Of a DNA stretch of 64,000 bases, positions 47,139-54,876 are shown one piece after another; the first letter of the stretch is position 1, and every line of letters begins with the position of its first letter. Where the stretch lies: assembly GCA_035461525.1 (NCBI GenBank), contig DATHVD010000050.1:5035-69034 (forward strand), in the 5' to 3' direction. The stretch is from JAIBJN01 sp035461525. Lineage in GTDB: Bacteria > Actinomycetota > Thermoleophilia > Gaiellales > Gaiellaceae. The notes below the pieces were generated by a model. The model did not search any database and had not been told where the DNA came from. It worked only from the letters and a program-made list of their open reading frames with translations. Position numbers and translations under genes: made by a program.

Positions 47139-48340
47139 TCCCGTTCGCGCTCCACGCAGAGCTGCCTCCCGCTCTCGTGGCGGGAAGCGCGGCCCTGCGG
47201 CCGCCGGCCGTCGTCGCCCCGCAGCCGCGGGAGGCCTCCTTCGGCTGGGTCGCGGGCCGCGCCGCATTCGGACCGGTGCGCGTGCGCGTGCTCGTAGACG
47301 GCGTCCAGAAGGGCACGAAAGGAGTGCAGGGGGCCTCCCCGTTCTCGTTCTCGCTCGACCTGCCTCCGCGCGACGTGCGCATCCGAGTCGTCGCCGAGGC
47401 CGCCGACGGAGAGCGGGCGGCGGCGACGGTGACGAACGTGCGCGGCCTCCCGCGCGAGGCCCGGCCGGGGCGGATGGGCCGCTCGCTCGAGGATCGGAAG
47501 CTCGCCCGCCGCGTGCGGGCTCTCGCCCGCGACTTCAGGGGCACGGCCGCGGTCTACGTCCAGGACCTGAGCACCGGGCGCGGCGCGGCCTGGAACGCGC
47601 GGGCGAAGTTCCCGGCCGCCTCGACGCTCAAGCTGGCGATCGCGGTCGAGGCCCTCCGGCGCGAGCGCGGCAGGCCCTCGTCCGGCTCGCAGCTGGACAG
47701 CCTGCTCCGGGCGATGCTCGTCCATTCCGACAACGAGGCGGCGAACCGGCTGCTCGTGCGGATCGGCGGCTCGACGAGCGGCGGCTCCGCCTCCGTCAAC
47801 GCGCTCCTCCGCTCGCTCGGGATCCGCGAATCGCACCTGTACGGCGGCTACGGGACGACCACCGTCGCCGCCGCCGGGCGGCCCATCCCCCTGCGGGTGA
47901 ACGAGCAGCCGAGCTTCGGCGTCGGGAAGCACACGACCGCCTGGGACCTTGCCCGCCTGCACCGCTTCGTCCACCTGGCGACGCGCGGGCTCGGCCCGCT
48001 CCCCCGGACATCCGGGAGCTTCGGCAGGGCCGACGCGCGCTACCTCGTCTGGATCCTGGCGCGGGTCTCCGACCCGGGGAAGCTCGACCGCTTCCTCCCC
48101 CGCGCGACGACGGTGACGCACAAGGCCGGATGGCTGCGGCAGGCGCGTCACGACGCCGGGATCGTCTTCTGGCAGGAGGGCTCGTTCGTCGCCGCCGTGT
48201 TGACGTGGAACGCCAGCGGCGTCGGGACGGGAGCGGACGTCCTCGCCGGGCGCGTGGCGCGCGCCGCGCTCGTTCGCTTCCGGGAGCTTCGGGCGGCCGC
48301 GGACGGGGGCAGAACCGACGCCTGGGCGGCGAGTGCCTAG
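47135..48340 (+). CDS. Class A beta-lactamase-like serine hydrolase
   Basis: 401 residues. The catalytic domain (about residues 120-400) has the SxxK motif in FPAASTLKLAIAVEAL, SDN in LVHSDNEAANRLLVR, and a KTG-equivalent in VTHKAGWLRQARHDAGIVF. An N-terminal beta-sandwich-like domain (GPVRVRVLVDGVQKGTK...FSFSLDLPPRDVRIRVVAEAADG) precedes it. No signal peptide is obvious at the chosen GTG. Such proteins may be peptidoglycan-active rather than antibiotic-degrading; the Glu of the omega loop could not be placed with confidence. Confidence 0.83.
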   Translation: MIPFALHAELPPALVAGSAALRPPAVVAPQPREASFGWVAGRAAFGPVRVRVLVDGVQKGTKGVQGASPFSFSLDLPPRDVRIRVVAEAADGERAAATVTNVRGLPREARPGRMGRSLEDRKLARRVRALARDFRGTAAVYVQDLSTGRGAAWNARAKFPAASTLKLAIAVEALRRERGRPSSGSQLDSLLRAMLVHSDNEAANRLLVRIGGSTSGGSASVNALLRSLGIRESHLYGGYGTTTVAAAGRPIPLRVNEQPSFGVGKHTTAWDLARLHRFVHLATRGLGPLPRTSGSFGRADARYLVWILARVSDPGKLDRFLPRATTVTHKAGWLRQARHDAGIVFWQEGSFVAAVLTWNASGVGTGADVLAGRVARAALVRFRELRAAADGGRTDAWAASA

Positions 48341-48349
48341 GATTCCGGG

Positions 48350-49681
48350 ATGACGTCCGCGCTCCTGGTCGCGTTCGCAATCGGCTTCCTCGTCGTCGCC
48401 GTCTCGCTAGTGGCGGTCGTCTTCGCCAGGGTGCGGGAGCGGGCGCTCCTCGCAAGCGCCGTGGCGCTCGGCGTGCTCGCCCTGGCCGCGGTCGTCGTCG
48501 CGGGGCTCGAGATCGCACGGGGATCCGCGGAGGAGGAGCTCCTCCTCGTCAGCGCCGGCGGGCTCCTCGTGGCGGCGCTCGCGCAGGCCGCGCTCGTCGT
48601 CCTCTCCCGCGCGCTCGCCCGCGCCCGCGACGTCGAGGCCGCCGGGGATCGCGCCCGCGCCCGTCTCGACGCCGCGCTGGCCGCGCACGCGGAGGAGCGC
48701 AAGGCCGAGCTCGAGCGCACTCTCGCCAAGGAGCGCGCGAACGCGAGCTACGTGCTCGGAGAGCAGGAGCGGCGGCTGGGCGAGGAGCGCCGCGATATGG
48801 TCGCGCGCCAAGCCGAGCGCGCCCGCGTCGAGCTGGCGGGAACCGTGGCAAGCGCCCAGGAGCGGCTCGAGAGCCGGCTGCGCGCCTGGGCCGCCGACCT
48901 CGAGCGCGGCCAGCGCGCGCTCGAGACGCAGGTCGGGCAACTCGCGCAGCAGCAGCGCGAGGCGCTCGCCGCCTACGACGCGCGCCTCGAGGCCGACACC
49001 GAGCGCCTCGGGGCCGCCAGCGAGGAGCAGAGGGAAGCCCTCGCTCAGCTGCGCTCCGAGTTCGAGCGGATCGTCACCGGGTTCGTGGAGGAGGGGCAGG
49101 GGGAGATCGAGGCGCACGCGGCCGAGCGGCGGCGCGCTCTCCACGAGGTGAGCGAGCGCCTGCGGGCGCGGGAGCGAAGCCTCCGCGAGCAGATCGAGCG
49201 CGAGGAGGCCGACGCCCGCGCCCGGCTCGCCACGGGGCTCGCGGAAGCGGAGCGCCGGCAGCTCTCCCAGCTCGAGCGGGCGCTCGAGCGGGCGGCGACG
49301 CGACTGTCCGAGGACGCCGAGCGCCGCTTCGACGCCCAGATCAAGGAGTCCCGCGAGAAGGCCGCCGAGCGCCTGTCGCGCCAGCTCGAGCGCTCGGTCG
49401 AGCAGTTCGTGCGCCAGGCCGAGAAGGACGTCTCCGACCGGATCGCCGAGCTCGCGCGCACGACCTCCGACCGGATGGAGCGGCGGACACGCGACGTCAC
49501 CCGCGCCGCCGAGGCCCAACACGAGGTCGCCTCCGACCGGCTCCGGCACGTGTCGGAGCGCCTCGAGCAGGCGCTCGCCGCGGCGGACGACCGCATCGCC
49601 GCCCTCGAGGCAGAGATCGAGCTGCGGCTCGGCGCGAAGCTCGACGCCCTCGAGCGCACCCTGCGCGACCGACGCGACTGA
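48350..49681 (+). CDS. Membrane-anchored long coiled-coil protein
   Basis: 443 residues. Three N-terminal hydrophobic helices (LLVAFAIGFLVVAVSLVAVVF, SAVALGVLALAAVVVAGLEI, LLLVSAGGLLVAALAQAALVVL) lead into about 340 residues of nearly unbroken Glu/Arg/Ala-rich coiled coil, for example ERLRARERSLREQIEREEADARARLATG. Long coiled coils of this type resemble apolipoprotein-like or chromosome/cell-division scaffolds, but no motif assigns a function. The ATG lies 6 nt after TAGGAT (leaderless). It ends 37 nt before a small gene. Confidence 0.75.
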   Translation: MTSALLVAFAIGFLVVAVSLVAVVFARVRERALLASAVALGVLALAAVVVAGLEIARGSAEEELLLVSAGGLLVAALAQAALVVLSRALARARDVEAAGDRARARLDAALAAHAEERKAELERTLAKERANASYVLGEQERRLGEERRDMVARQAERARVELAGTVASAQERLESRLRAWAADLERGQRALETQVGQLAQQQREALAAYDARLEADTERLGAASEEQREALAQLRSEFERIVTGFVEEGQGEIEAHAAERRRALHEVSERLRARERSLREQIEREEADARARLATGLAEAERRQLSQLERALERAATRLSEDAERRFDAQIKESREKAAERLSRQLERSVEQFVRQAEKDVSDRIAELARTTSDRMERRTRDVTRAAEAQHEVASDRLRHVSERLEQALAAADDRIAALEAEIELRLGAKLDALERTLRDRRD

Positions 49682-49718
49682 CGATCCCCACAAACCGATG
49701 CAGGGAGGAAACGTCTCC

Positions 49719-49946
49719 ATGAGGGAGAACGAACGCGGCGTGGATCAGTTGACTCTTCTGGACAACCGGGACCAGGACGAGCGCGGCAAGGTCGAGAGTT
49801 GGCGCCTGCACGTCCTCATGGAGGCCGGGTACCCGCTGCCGCTGGCCGAGCGGATCGCGCAGTCGAGCGCCGACCTCCACACCGCCGTCGACCTCGTCGA
49901 CCGCCGCGGCTGCTCGCCCGAGATCGCCGCCCAGATCCTGCTGTAG
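49719..49946 (+). CDS. Small UBA-like/helical protein
   Basis: 75 residues. The C-terminal half, ESWRLHVLMEAGYPLPLAERIAQSSADLHTAVDLVDRRGCSPEIAAQIL, looks like a three-helix bundle and recalls actinobacterial small regulatory or anchoring proteins. The ATG at 49719 (MRENERGVDQLTLLDN) is chosen because a Shine-Dalgarno GGGAGGAAA precedes it; an upstream ATG would place that sequence inside the gene. Function unknown. Confidence 0.68.
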   Translation: MRENERGVDQLTLLDNRDQDERGKVESWRLHVLMEAGYPLPLAERIAQSSADLHTAVDLVDRRGCSPEIAAQILL

Positions 49947-49980
49947 AAGCGGGGTTTCCGGCCTCCGCTACAGTCGGCCC

Positions 49981-51135
49981 GTGAAGGTCGAGCCGATCCT
50001 CTACGGCGACCGCAAGGTCTACCCGGTGGCCACCTTCAACCGCGGCGTCGCCTCGTGGCTCGCACGCCTGCCCACGCTCTGGATCGAGGGCGAGGTGACC
50101 GAGCTGCGCCGTCAGGACGCCTGGCAGAGCGTCTTCTTCACGCTCAAGGACCTCGAGGACGGTTCCTGCCTGCCCGTGACGATGCCGCGCGGGACGTTCG
50201 ACGCCCTCGCGTCCCTGCCCGCGAACGGCGACCGCGTGCACGTCTTCGGCCGGCCGGAGCTCTACACGGCGCGCGGGACGTTCTCGCTGCGGGCCCTCGG
50301 CCTCGAGCCGCTCGGGCTCGGCGCCCTCCTCGCCCGCATCGAGGGGCTGAAGCGGAAGCTCGCCGCGGAAGGGCTCTTCGCCCAGGAGCGCAAGCGCCCC
50401 CTGCCGCTCCTGCCGCGAAGGATCGGCCTGCTGACGGGACGCGACGCGGCCGCAAAGCGCGACTTCGTCACGGCCGTCCAGGCGCGCTTCCCCGCCGCGC
50501 AAGTCCTCGTCGCGGAGACCGCCGTCCAGGGGCCGCAGGCGGCCGGAGCGATCGCAGCGACGCTGGCCGAGCTCTGCGCCGCGCCCGAGGTGGACGTCGT
50601 CGTCGTCTCGCGCGGCGGCGGCAGCTTCCAGGACCTCCTCCCGTTCAGCGACGAGCGGGTCGTGCGCGCGTTCGCCGCGTGCCCCGTCCCCGTCGTCTCC
50701 GCCGTCGGGCACGAGCAGGACACGCCGCTCTGCGACCTGGCCGCCGACGCCCGCGCGTCGACCCCGACCGCCGCGGCGCGTCTCGTCGTCCCCGACGAGC
50801 GCGAGCTCCGCGCCGGCCTCGACCGCCTCCGGGCGGCGCTCGAGCGCGACGTGCGGACCGCTCTCGAGCGCGCGCGCCGCGCGCTCGAGGCCGACGCCGA
50901 CCGGCTCACCCGCGGGCCCGCGCTGCTGGTGGAGCGCAAGCGGGCTGGGCTCGAGGCCCTCGCCGGCCGCCTGCGCACGCTCTCCCCGCGCTCGACGCTC
51001 GCCCGCGGTTACGCGATCGTCCGCGCCGGGGACGGCATCGTTCGCGCCGCCCGCGACGTCTCCCCGGGAACGCGGATCGAGGTCGAGCTCGCCGAGGGCG
51101 CCCTCGGCGCCCTCGTCGAGGACACGAGACCGTGA
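49981..51135 (+). CDS. xseA: Exodeoxyribonuclease VII large subunit
   Basis: 384 residues. The N-terminal OB-fold (VATFNRGVASWLARLPTLWIEGEVTELRRQDAWQSVFFTLKD) binds single-stranded DNA; the catalytic domain shows RIGLLTGRDAAAKRDFVTAVQARFPAAQ, DVVVVSRGGGSFQDLLPFSDERVVRAFAACPVPVVSAVGHEQDTPLCDLAADARASTPTAAA. A helical coiled-coil region and terminal GDGIVRAARDVSPG follow. The GTG lies 6 nt after TACAGT (leaderless). xseB overlaps its stop. Confidence 0.96.
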   Translation: MKVEPILYGDRKVYPVATFNRGVASWLARLPTLWIEGEVTELRRQDAWQSVFFTLKDLEDGSCLPVTMPRGTFDALASLPANGDRVHVFGRPELYTARGTFSLRALGLEPLGLGALLARIEGLKRKLAAEGLFAQERKRPLPLLPRRIGLLTGRDAAAKRDFVTAVQARFPAAQVLVAETAVQGPQAAGAIAATLAELCAAPEVDVVVVSRGGGSFQDLLPFSDERVVRAFAACPVPVVSAVGHEQDTPLCDLAADARASTPTAAARLVVPDERELRAGLDRLRAALERDVRTALERARRALEADADRLTRGPALLVERKRAGLEALAGRLRTLSPRSTLARGYAIVRAGDGIVRAARDVSPGTRIEVELAEGALGALVEDTRP

Positions 51136-51344
51136 GCGAGGAGCCGACGTTCGAGCAGGCCCGCGCCGAGCTCGAGCGCATCGTCGCCGAGCTCGAGAGC
51201 GGCCGGGCCGACCTGGAGGAGGCGGTGCGCCTCTGGGAGCGCGGCGAGGAGCTCTACCGCCTCTGCCTCGCCAAGCTCGAGGGCGCCGAGGGCAGGGTCG
51301 AGGAGCTGGCCAGGCGCGCGAACGCGGTCAGGCCCGGGCCCTGA
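51132..51344 (+). CDS. xseB: Exodeoxyribonuclease VII small subunit
   Basis: 70 residues, two-helix subunit that coats the large subunit. It reads PTFEQARAELERIVAELESGRADLEEAVRLWERGEELYRLCLAKLEGAEGRVEEL, matching the XseB family with the helix-loop ESGRADLEEAV. The GTG overlaps the xseA stop (GTGA). Its last 17 bp overlap the convergent DNA methyltransferase gene. Confidence 0.95.
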   Translation: MSEEPTFEQARAELERIVAELESGRADLEEAVRLWERGEELYRLCLAKLEGAEGRVEELARRANAVRPGP

Positions 51345-52434
51345 CCCGGCCCCGCGCGGGGACGGCGACCAGCACGTCCTCGAAGTACTCGCCCTTGCGT
51401 CGGCCCGTACGCCGGTTGACGTGCCGGGTGAGCCGCTCCTCGAGCCGGAGCCCGGCGGCGGCGAGGATGCCGTCGTAGAGGCCCCGGCGGTCGTTGACGA
51501 CGACGACGATCCTCCCGCCCGGCCGCAGGGTCTTTCGCGCGCGGCGGAGGGTGTCGGACACGCCCTCGCAGTAGCCGCTCACCCCGCGGCCGATCTCGTC
51601 GCCGTCGCGGCGCTCGAGCTCGAGCAGGTCGAACGCGTAGGCATGCTGCTCGTGGTAGTCGATCAGGCCGGGATACGGGGGCGACGTGACCACGAGGTCG
51701 ACGGGCCCCGGCGGGTCGAGCCGGCGCGCGTCTCCGTGCGACACCGTCGCCTCGCAGGAGCGGCGAACGTCGGCGAACTCGAGCACGCGGGCGGCCGCGT
51801 CCCGGACGTACCGGCGGAGGAACTTGTCCGCCTCCCCAACGGGACGGCACACGCGCCGGTGCTTGTGGCAGGTGTACTCGTTTCGCACGGGCTCCGCGGG
51901 GAAGTCGAGGTCGTCGTGGCGGGCGAGCCGGGCCGAGCGAGCGGCACGCGAGAGGACGACGCGCCAAAGGTCGGGGTACGCCGTGCCGGCGATCCGGTCG
52001 CGGAATGCGAGCAGCTCGGCGAGCGCTCGCGGGGCGAACCACTCGGCGAGGTAGGTGGACGGAGCCGCCCGCTCCGGCACCTCGCCGCTCCGCGCGAGGG
52101 CGACGACGTCGGCGAGGAGCGTCTCGCGCTCGTACTCGGCGGTCTTCACGCGCGCGAGCAGGCAGTTGAAGGCGGAGACGTCGCAGCCGGCGGCGCGGGC
52201 GCCGAACGCGTTCGCCTCCACGAGCGTCGTGCCGGAGCCCGCGAACGGATCCCAGACCAGCTGGCCCGGGCGCGCGTAGCGGCCGAGGAAGACCTCGACG
52301 AGCTGCGGGACGTACTTGCCGAGGTAGGGATGGAGCCGGTGGACGTGCTTCGTGCGCTCGCGCTCGGGCAGCTCGGCCTCGGACCACGAGAGCTCGAGGT
52401 CGATCTCTCGGTAGAGAGCCGCCTGCGTCCGCAC
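51328..52434 (-). CDS. DNA methyltransferase (SPPY-type, probable N4-cytosine)
   Basis: 368 residues. Motif I is VWDPFAGSGTTLVEANAFGA near residue 60, preceded by the motif-X-like HPYLGKYVPQLVEVFL. Catalytic motif IV is VVTSPPYPGLIDYHEQHA near residue 250; SPPY points to N4-cytosine methylation, though N6-adenine is not excluded. About 180 residues between them, with CHKHRRVC resembling a metal-binding loop, may recognise the target. This I-then-IV order with a long insert fits the alpha arrangement. No restriction endonuclease or specificity gene is nearby, so it appears to be an orphan. Confidence 0.85.
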   Translation of the reverse strand: MRTQAALYREIDLELSWSEAELPERERTKHVHRLHPYLGKYVPQLVEVFLGRYARPGQLVWDPFAGSGTTLVEANAFGARAAGCDVSAFNCLLARVKTAEYERETLLADVVALARSGEVPERAAPSTYLAEWFAPRALAELLAFRDRIAGTAYPDLWRVVLSRAARSARLARHDDLDFPAEPVRNEYTCHKHRRVCRPVGEADKFLRRYVRDAAARVLEFADVRRSCEATVSHGDARRLDPPGPVDLVVTSPPYPGLIDYHEQHAYAFDLLELERRDGDEIGRGVSGYCEGVSDTLRRARKTLRPGGRIVVVVNDRRGLYDGILAAAGLRLEERLTRHVNRRTGRRKGEYFEDVLVAVPARGRVRARA

Positions 52435-52493
52435 GAGAGAAAGACTTCGCCGCCGCTCGCCCCGGACCTGCCCGGCGACTATGATCGGGCGCC

Positions 52494-52901
52494 ATGAGCG
52501 CGCCCCTGGACGTCCTGCGGGCCGTCCCGCTCTTCGCCGAGCTGGACGACCGCGACCTCGAGCAGATCGCCCGGCAGCTGCACGAGCGGCGCTTCCCCGA
52601 GGGCGCGGAGGTGACGAAGGAGGGGTCGAGCGGCGCGGGCTTCTTCGTCATCGCGGAGGGCAACGCGGACGTGGCGATCGGCGGCGAGCATCGCGCGACG
52701 CTCGGTCCCGGCGACCACTTCGGCGAGATCGCGCTCATCGACGAGGGGCGCCGCTCCGCGTCGATCACGGCCGCCACGGATCTCCTCTGCTACGGGCTGA
52801 CGCCCTGGGAGTTCCGGCCGTTCGTGGAGGAGCACCCGAAGGTCGCATGGGCGCTCCTGGAGAGGCTGGCGCGGCTCTACCGCGAGTCGCGGGACTCGTA
52901 G
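52494..52901 (+). CDS. Stand-alone cyclic-nucleotide-binding domain protein
   Basis: 135 residues, one cNMP-binding fold. Phosphate-binding cassette: GPGDHFGEIALIDEGRRSASI with Glu and Arg in place. The N-terminal PLFAELDDRDLEQIARQL and the terminal helix VAWALLERLARLYRE match the protein at 20211-20636, so the genome carries at least two such modules without effector domains. The ATG lies 8 nt after TATGAT (leaderless). The following hydrolase appears to start 1 nt after its stop. Confidence 0.88.
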   Translation: MSAPLDVLRAVPLFAELDDRDLEQIARQLHERRFPEGAEVTKEGSSGAGFFVIAEGNADVAIGGEHRATLGPGDHFGEIALIDEGRRSASITAATDLLCYGLTPWEFRPFVEEHPKVAWALLERLARLYRESRDS

Positions 52902-52902
52902 G

Positions 52903-53718
52903 CTGCCCAGCGTCCGCCTGAACGGCGCCGAGATCGCCTACGACGTCGCCGGCGACGGCCCGGCGGTCGTGCTCCTCCACGCCGGCGTCGGCGACCGGCG
53001 CCTCTGGGAGGGGCAGGCGCCGCTGGCGGAGCGCTTCCGCGTCGTCCGCCCCGACCTGCGCGGATTCGGGGACTCGCCACTCCCGGGTGGGCCCTTCTCG
53101 TTCGTGGACGACGTCCGCGCCCTTCTCGACCGCCTCGAGATCGAGCGCGCCGCGCTCGTCGGCAACTCGTTCGGGGGCAAGATCGCCCTCGACGTCGCAC
53201 TCACCGAGCCGAAGCGGACGAGCGCGCTCGTCCTCGTCGCGGCGGCGCTCGCGGGCCGCGAGGGCTCCAGCGAGCTCGCCCGCCTCGACGAGACCGAGGA
53301 CGAGCTGCTCGACGCCGGGAGGATCGACGAGGCGGTCGAGCTCAGCCTCCGGGCCTGGCTCGACGGGCCACGCCGGGACGCTGTTCCGGTTCCGCCCGGC
53401 GTGCGGGAGCGCCTCGCCGGCATGCAGCGGCGGGCGTACGAGGTCGCCGTCGCAGCGTACGAGCGCGAACCGGCGCCGGGGCCGGTGCGCTGGGCCTCGC
53501 CCCCGGCCGCCGGCCGCCTCGGCGAGGTCGCCGTGCCCACGCTGGTCGTCGTCGGGAGGCACGACTTCGCCGACTTCCGCGAGATCGGCGACGAGCTCGA
53601 AGCGGGGATCCCAAGCGCCCGCAAGGTCGTCCTCGACACCGCCCACCTTCCCGGCGTCGAGCGGCCGGAGGAGCTCAACCGCCTCCTGCTCGACTTCCTC
53701 GGCGAGCATGCCGCCTGA
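52903..53718 (+). CDS. Alpha/beta hydrolase
   Basis: 271 residues if it starts at CTG 52903 (PSVRLNGAEIAYDVAGDGP). Fold landmarks: VVLLHAGVGDRRLWEGQ, nucleophile Ser in ALVGNSFGGKIALDVAL, acid in VVVGRHDFADF and His in DTAHLPGVERPEEL. The first GTG (52969) lies inside the conserved first strand VVLLHAG, so it would remove sequence homologues have; the CTG one base after the upstream TAG is the better candidate. Substrate unknown. Confidence 0.85.
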   Translation: MPSVRLNGAEIAYDVAGDGPAVVLLHAGVGDRRLWEGQAPLAERFRVVRPDLRGFGDSPLPGGPFSFVDDVRALLDRLEIERAALVGNSFGGKIALDVALTEPKRTSALVLVAAALAGREGSSELARLDETEDELLDAGRIDEAVELSLRAWLDGPRRDAVPVPPGVRERLAGMQRRAYEVAVAAYEREPAPGPVRWASPPAAGRLGEVAVPTLVVVGRHDFADFREIGDELEAGIPSARKVVLDTAHLPGVERPEELNRLLLDFLGEHAA

Positions 53719-53757
53719 CGGATCCGCTCTATGCTACCCGCGAAGGAAGGAGGAAGC

Positions 53758-53925
53758 ATGGGCTGGCTCGACAAGTTGCTCGGCCGCGATCGGCCGGCAC
53801 CACCTGAAGCCCCGAGCGAGCGGATGGGGCCCGAGTTCGACGGCCGCGAGGAGCCGCATCCGGATGCCACCGCCGCGCGCGACGAGGAGCTCGAGATCGA
53901 AGGCCGCGTGCCACCGGGCACCTAG
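53758..53925 (+). CDS. Small acidic protein
   Basis: 55 residues. It starts MGWLDKLLGRDRPAP, then is Pro/Glu/Asp-rich and probably disordered, ending LEIEGRVPPGT. A full Shine-Dalgarno AAGGAGG precedes the ATG, and TATGCT lies about 20 nt upstream, so it has its own promoter and leader. Function unknown. Its 3' end overlaps the convergent glycerate kinase gene by 4 bp. Confidence 0.6.
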   Translation: MGWLDKLLGRDRPAPPEAPSERMGPEFDGREEPHPDATAARDEELEIEGRVPPGT

Positions 53926-54875
53926 GCGCGCAACGAGCGGCCGAGCGCCTCGCCCAAGCCTTCGAGGTCCTCGACCGCCCGCCCGGCGTCGCCCGAGAGG
54001 GCGTACGACTCGGCGCCGGGAAGGCTCTCTACGATCAGGCCGCCGAAGACGGCGCAGCGGACGCCTTCCTCGGCGCACGCGCGGACGACCGCGGCGGTCG
54101 CCTTGCCCTCCGCCGAGGTGCGGTCGACGATCCCTTCCCCGGTGACGACGAGAGCGGCGTCGCGGATCCGCTCGCGGAAGCCGACCTCGCGGAGCACGAG
54201 CTCCGCTCCCGGGACGAGCGTCGCCCCGAGGGCTGCGAGCGCCGCGCCCAGGCCGCCTGCGGCCCCGGCGCCCGGGAGCTCGGCCACGGCGGCGATCTCC
54301 GGCATGCCGGCCAGGCGGCGCTCCAGCTCCTCCACCTGCGCCGGCGAGGCGCCCTTCTGCGGACCGTACGCCCGCGCCGCGCCCCGCGGGCCGAGCAGGG
54401 GCGCCGCGACGTCGAACGCGGCGCTCGTCGGGAGCGGAAGCTCCGGCAGCACCTCCCGCAGGCCGGCGCCCCCGTCCACCGTCGCGCTCCCGCCGAGTGC
54501 GACGACCAGCTCCCGCGCTCCGGCCGCGGCTGCCGCGAGGACGAGCTCCCCGAGGCCGCGGCTCGTCGCCCGCACGGGGTCGCGCTCCGAGTCGGCGAGG
54601 CGCGCGAGACCGATCGCCTCCGCGGCCTCGACGACCGCCCGCCCGTCCGGGAGGAGCAGGAAGCGCGCCTGCACCCGCCGTCCGAGCGGATCGGAGACCT
54701 GGGCCTCGCGCCACTCCCCTCCGAGCGCAGCGTGCAGCGCCTCCGCCGTCCCGTCCCCGCCGTCGGCGACCGGGAGGGGCTCCGCCTCGACGCCCGCACG
54801 CCTGAGCCCGCGGACGAGCGCGCCGGCCGCCTCGGCGGCCGTGAGGACGCCCTTGAGGGCGTTCGGAGCTGCGAC
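53922..54875 (-). CDS. Glycerate 2-kinase (GlxK family)
   Basis: About 317 residues. Family blocks are VAAPNALKGVLTAAEAAGALVRGL at the very start, VADGGDGTAEALHAALGG, VVALGGSATVDGGAGLREVL, GAARAYGPQKGASP and DAALVVTGEGIVDRTSAEGKATAAV. It phosphorylates glycerate in glyoxylate/serine metabolism. The conserved N-terminus has no ATG, GTG or TTG in frame. Its first codons follow the upstream TAG directly (TAG, C, then GTC GCA GCT CCG), so a non-canonical GTC start is proposed. Starting at the first GTG (54674) would remove the substrate-binding DGGDG loop. Confidence 0.85.
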   Translation of the reverse strand, partial: VAAPNALKGVLTAAEAAGALVRGLRRAGVEAEPLPVADGGDGTAEALHAALGGEWREAQVSDPLGRRVQARFLLLPDGRAVVEAAEAIGLARLADSERDPVRATSRGLGELVLAAAAAGARELVVALGGSATVDGGAGLREVLPELPLPTSAAFDVAAPLLGPRGAARAYGPQKGASPAQVEELERRLAGMPEIAAVAELPGAGAAGGLGAALAALGATLVPGAELVLREVGFRERIRDAALVVTGEGIVDRTSAEGKATAAVVRACAEEGVRCAVFGGLIVESLPGAESYALSGDAGRAVEDLEGLGEALGRSLRA

Positions 54876-54876
54876 G

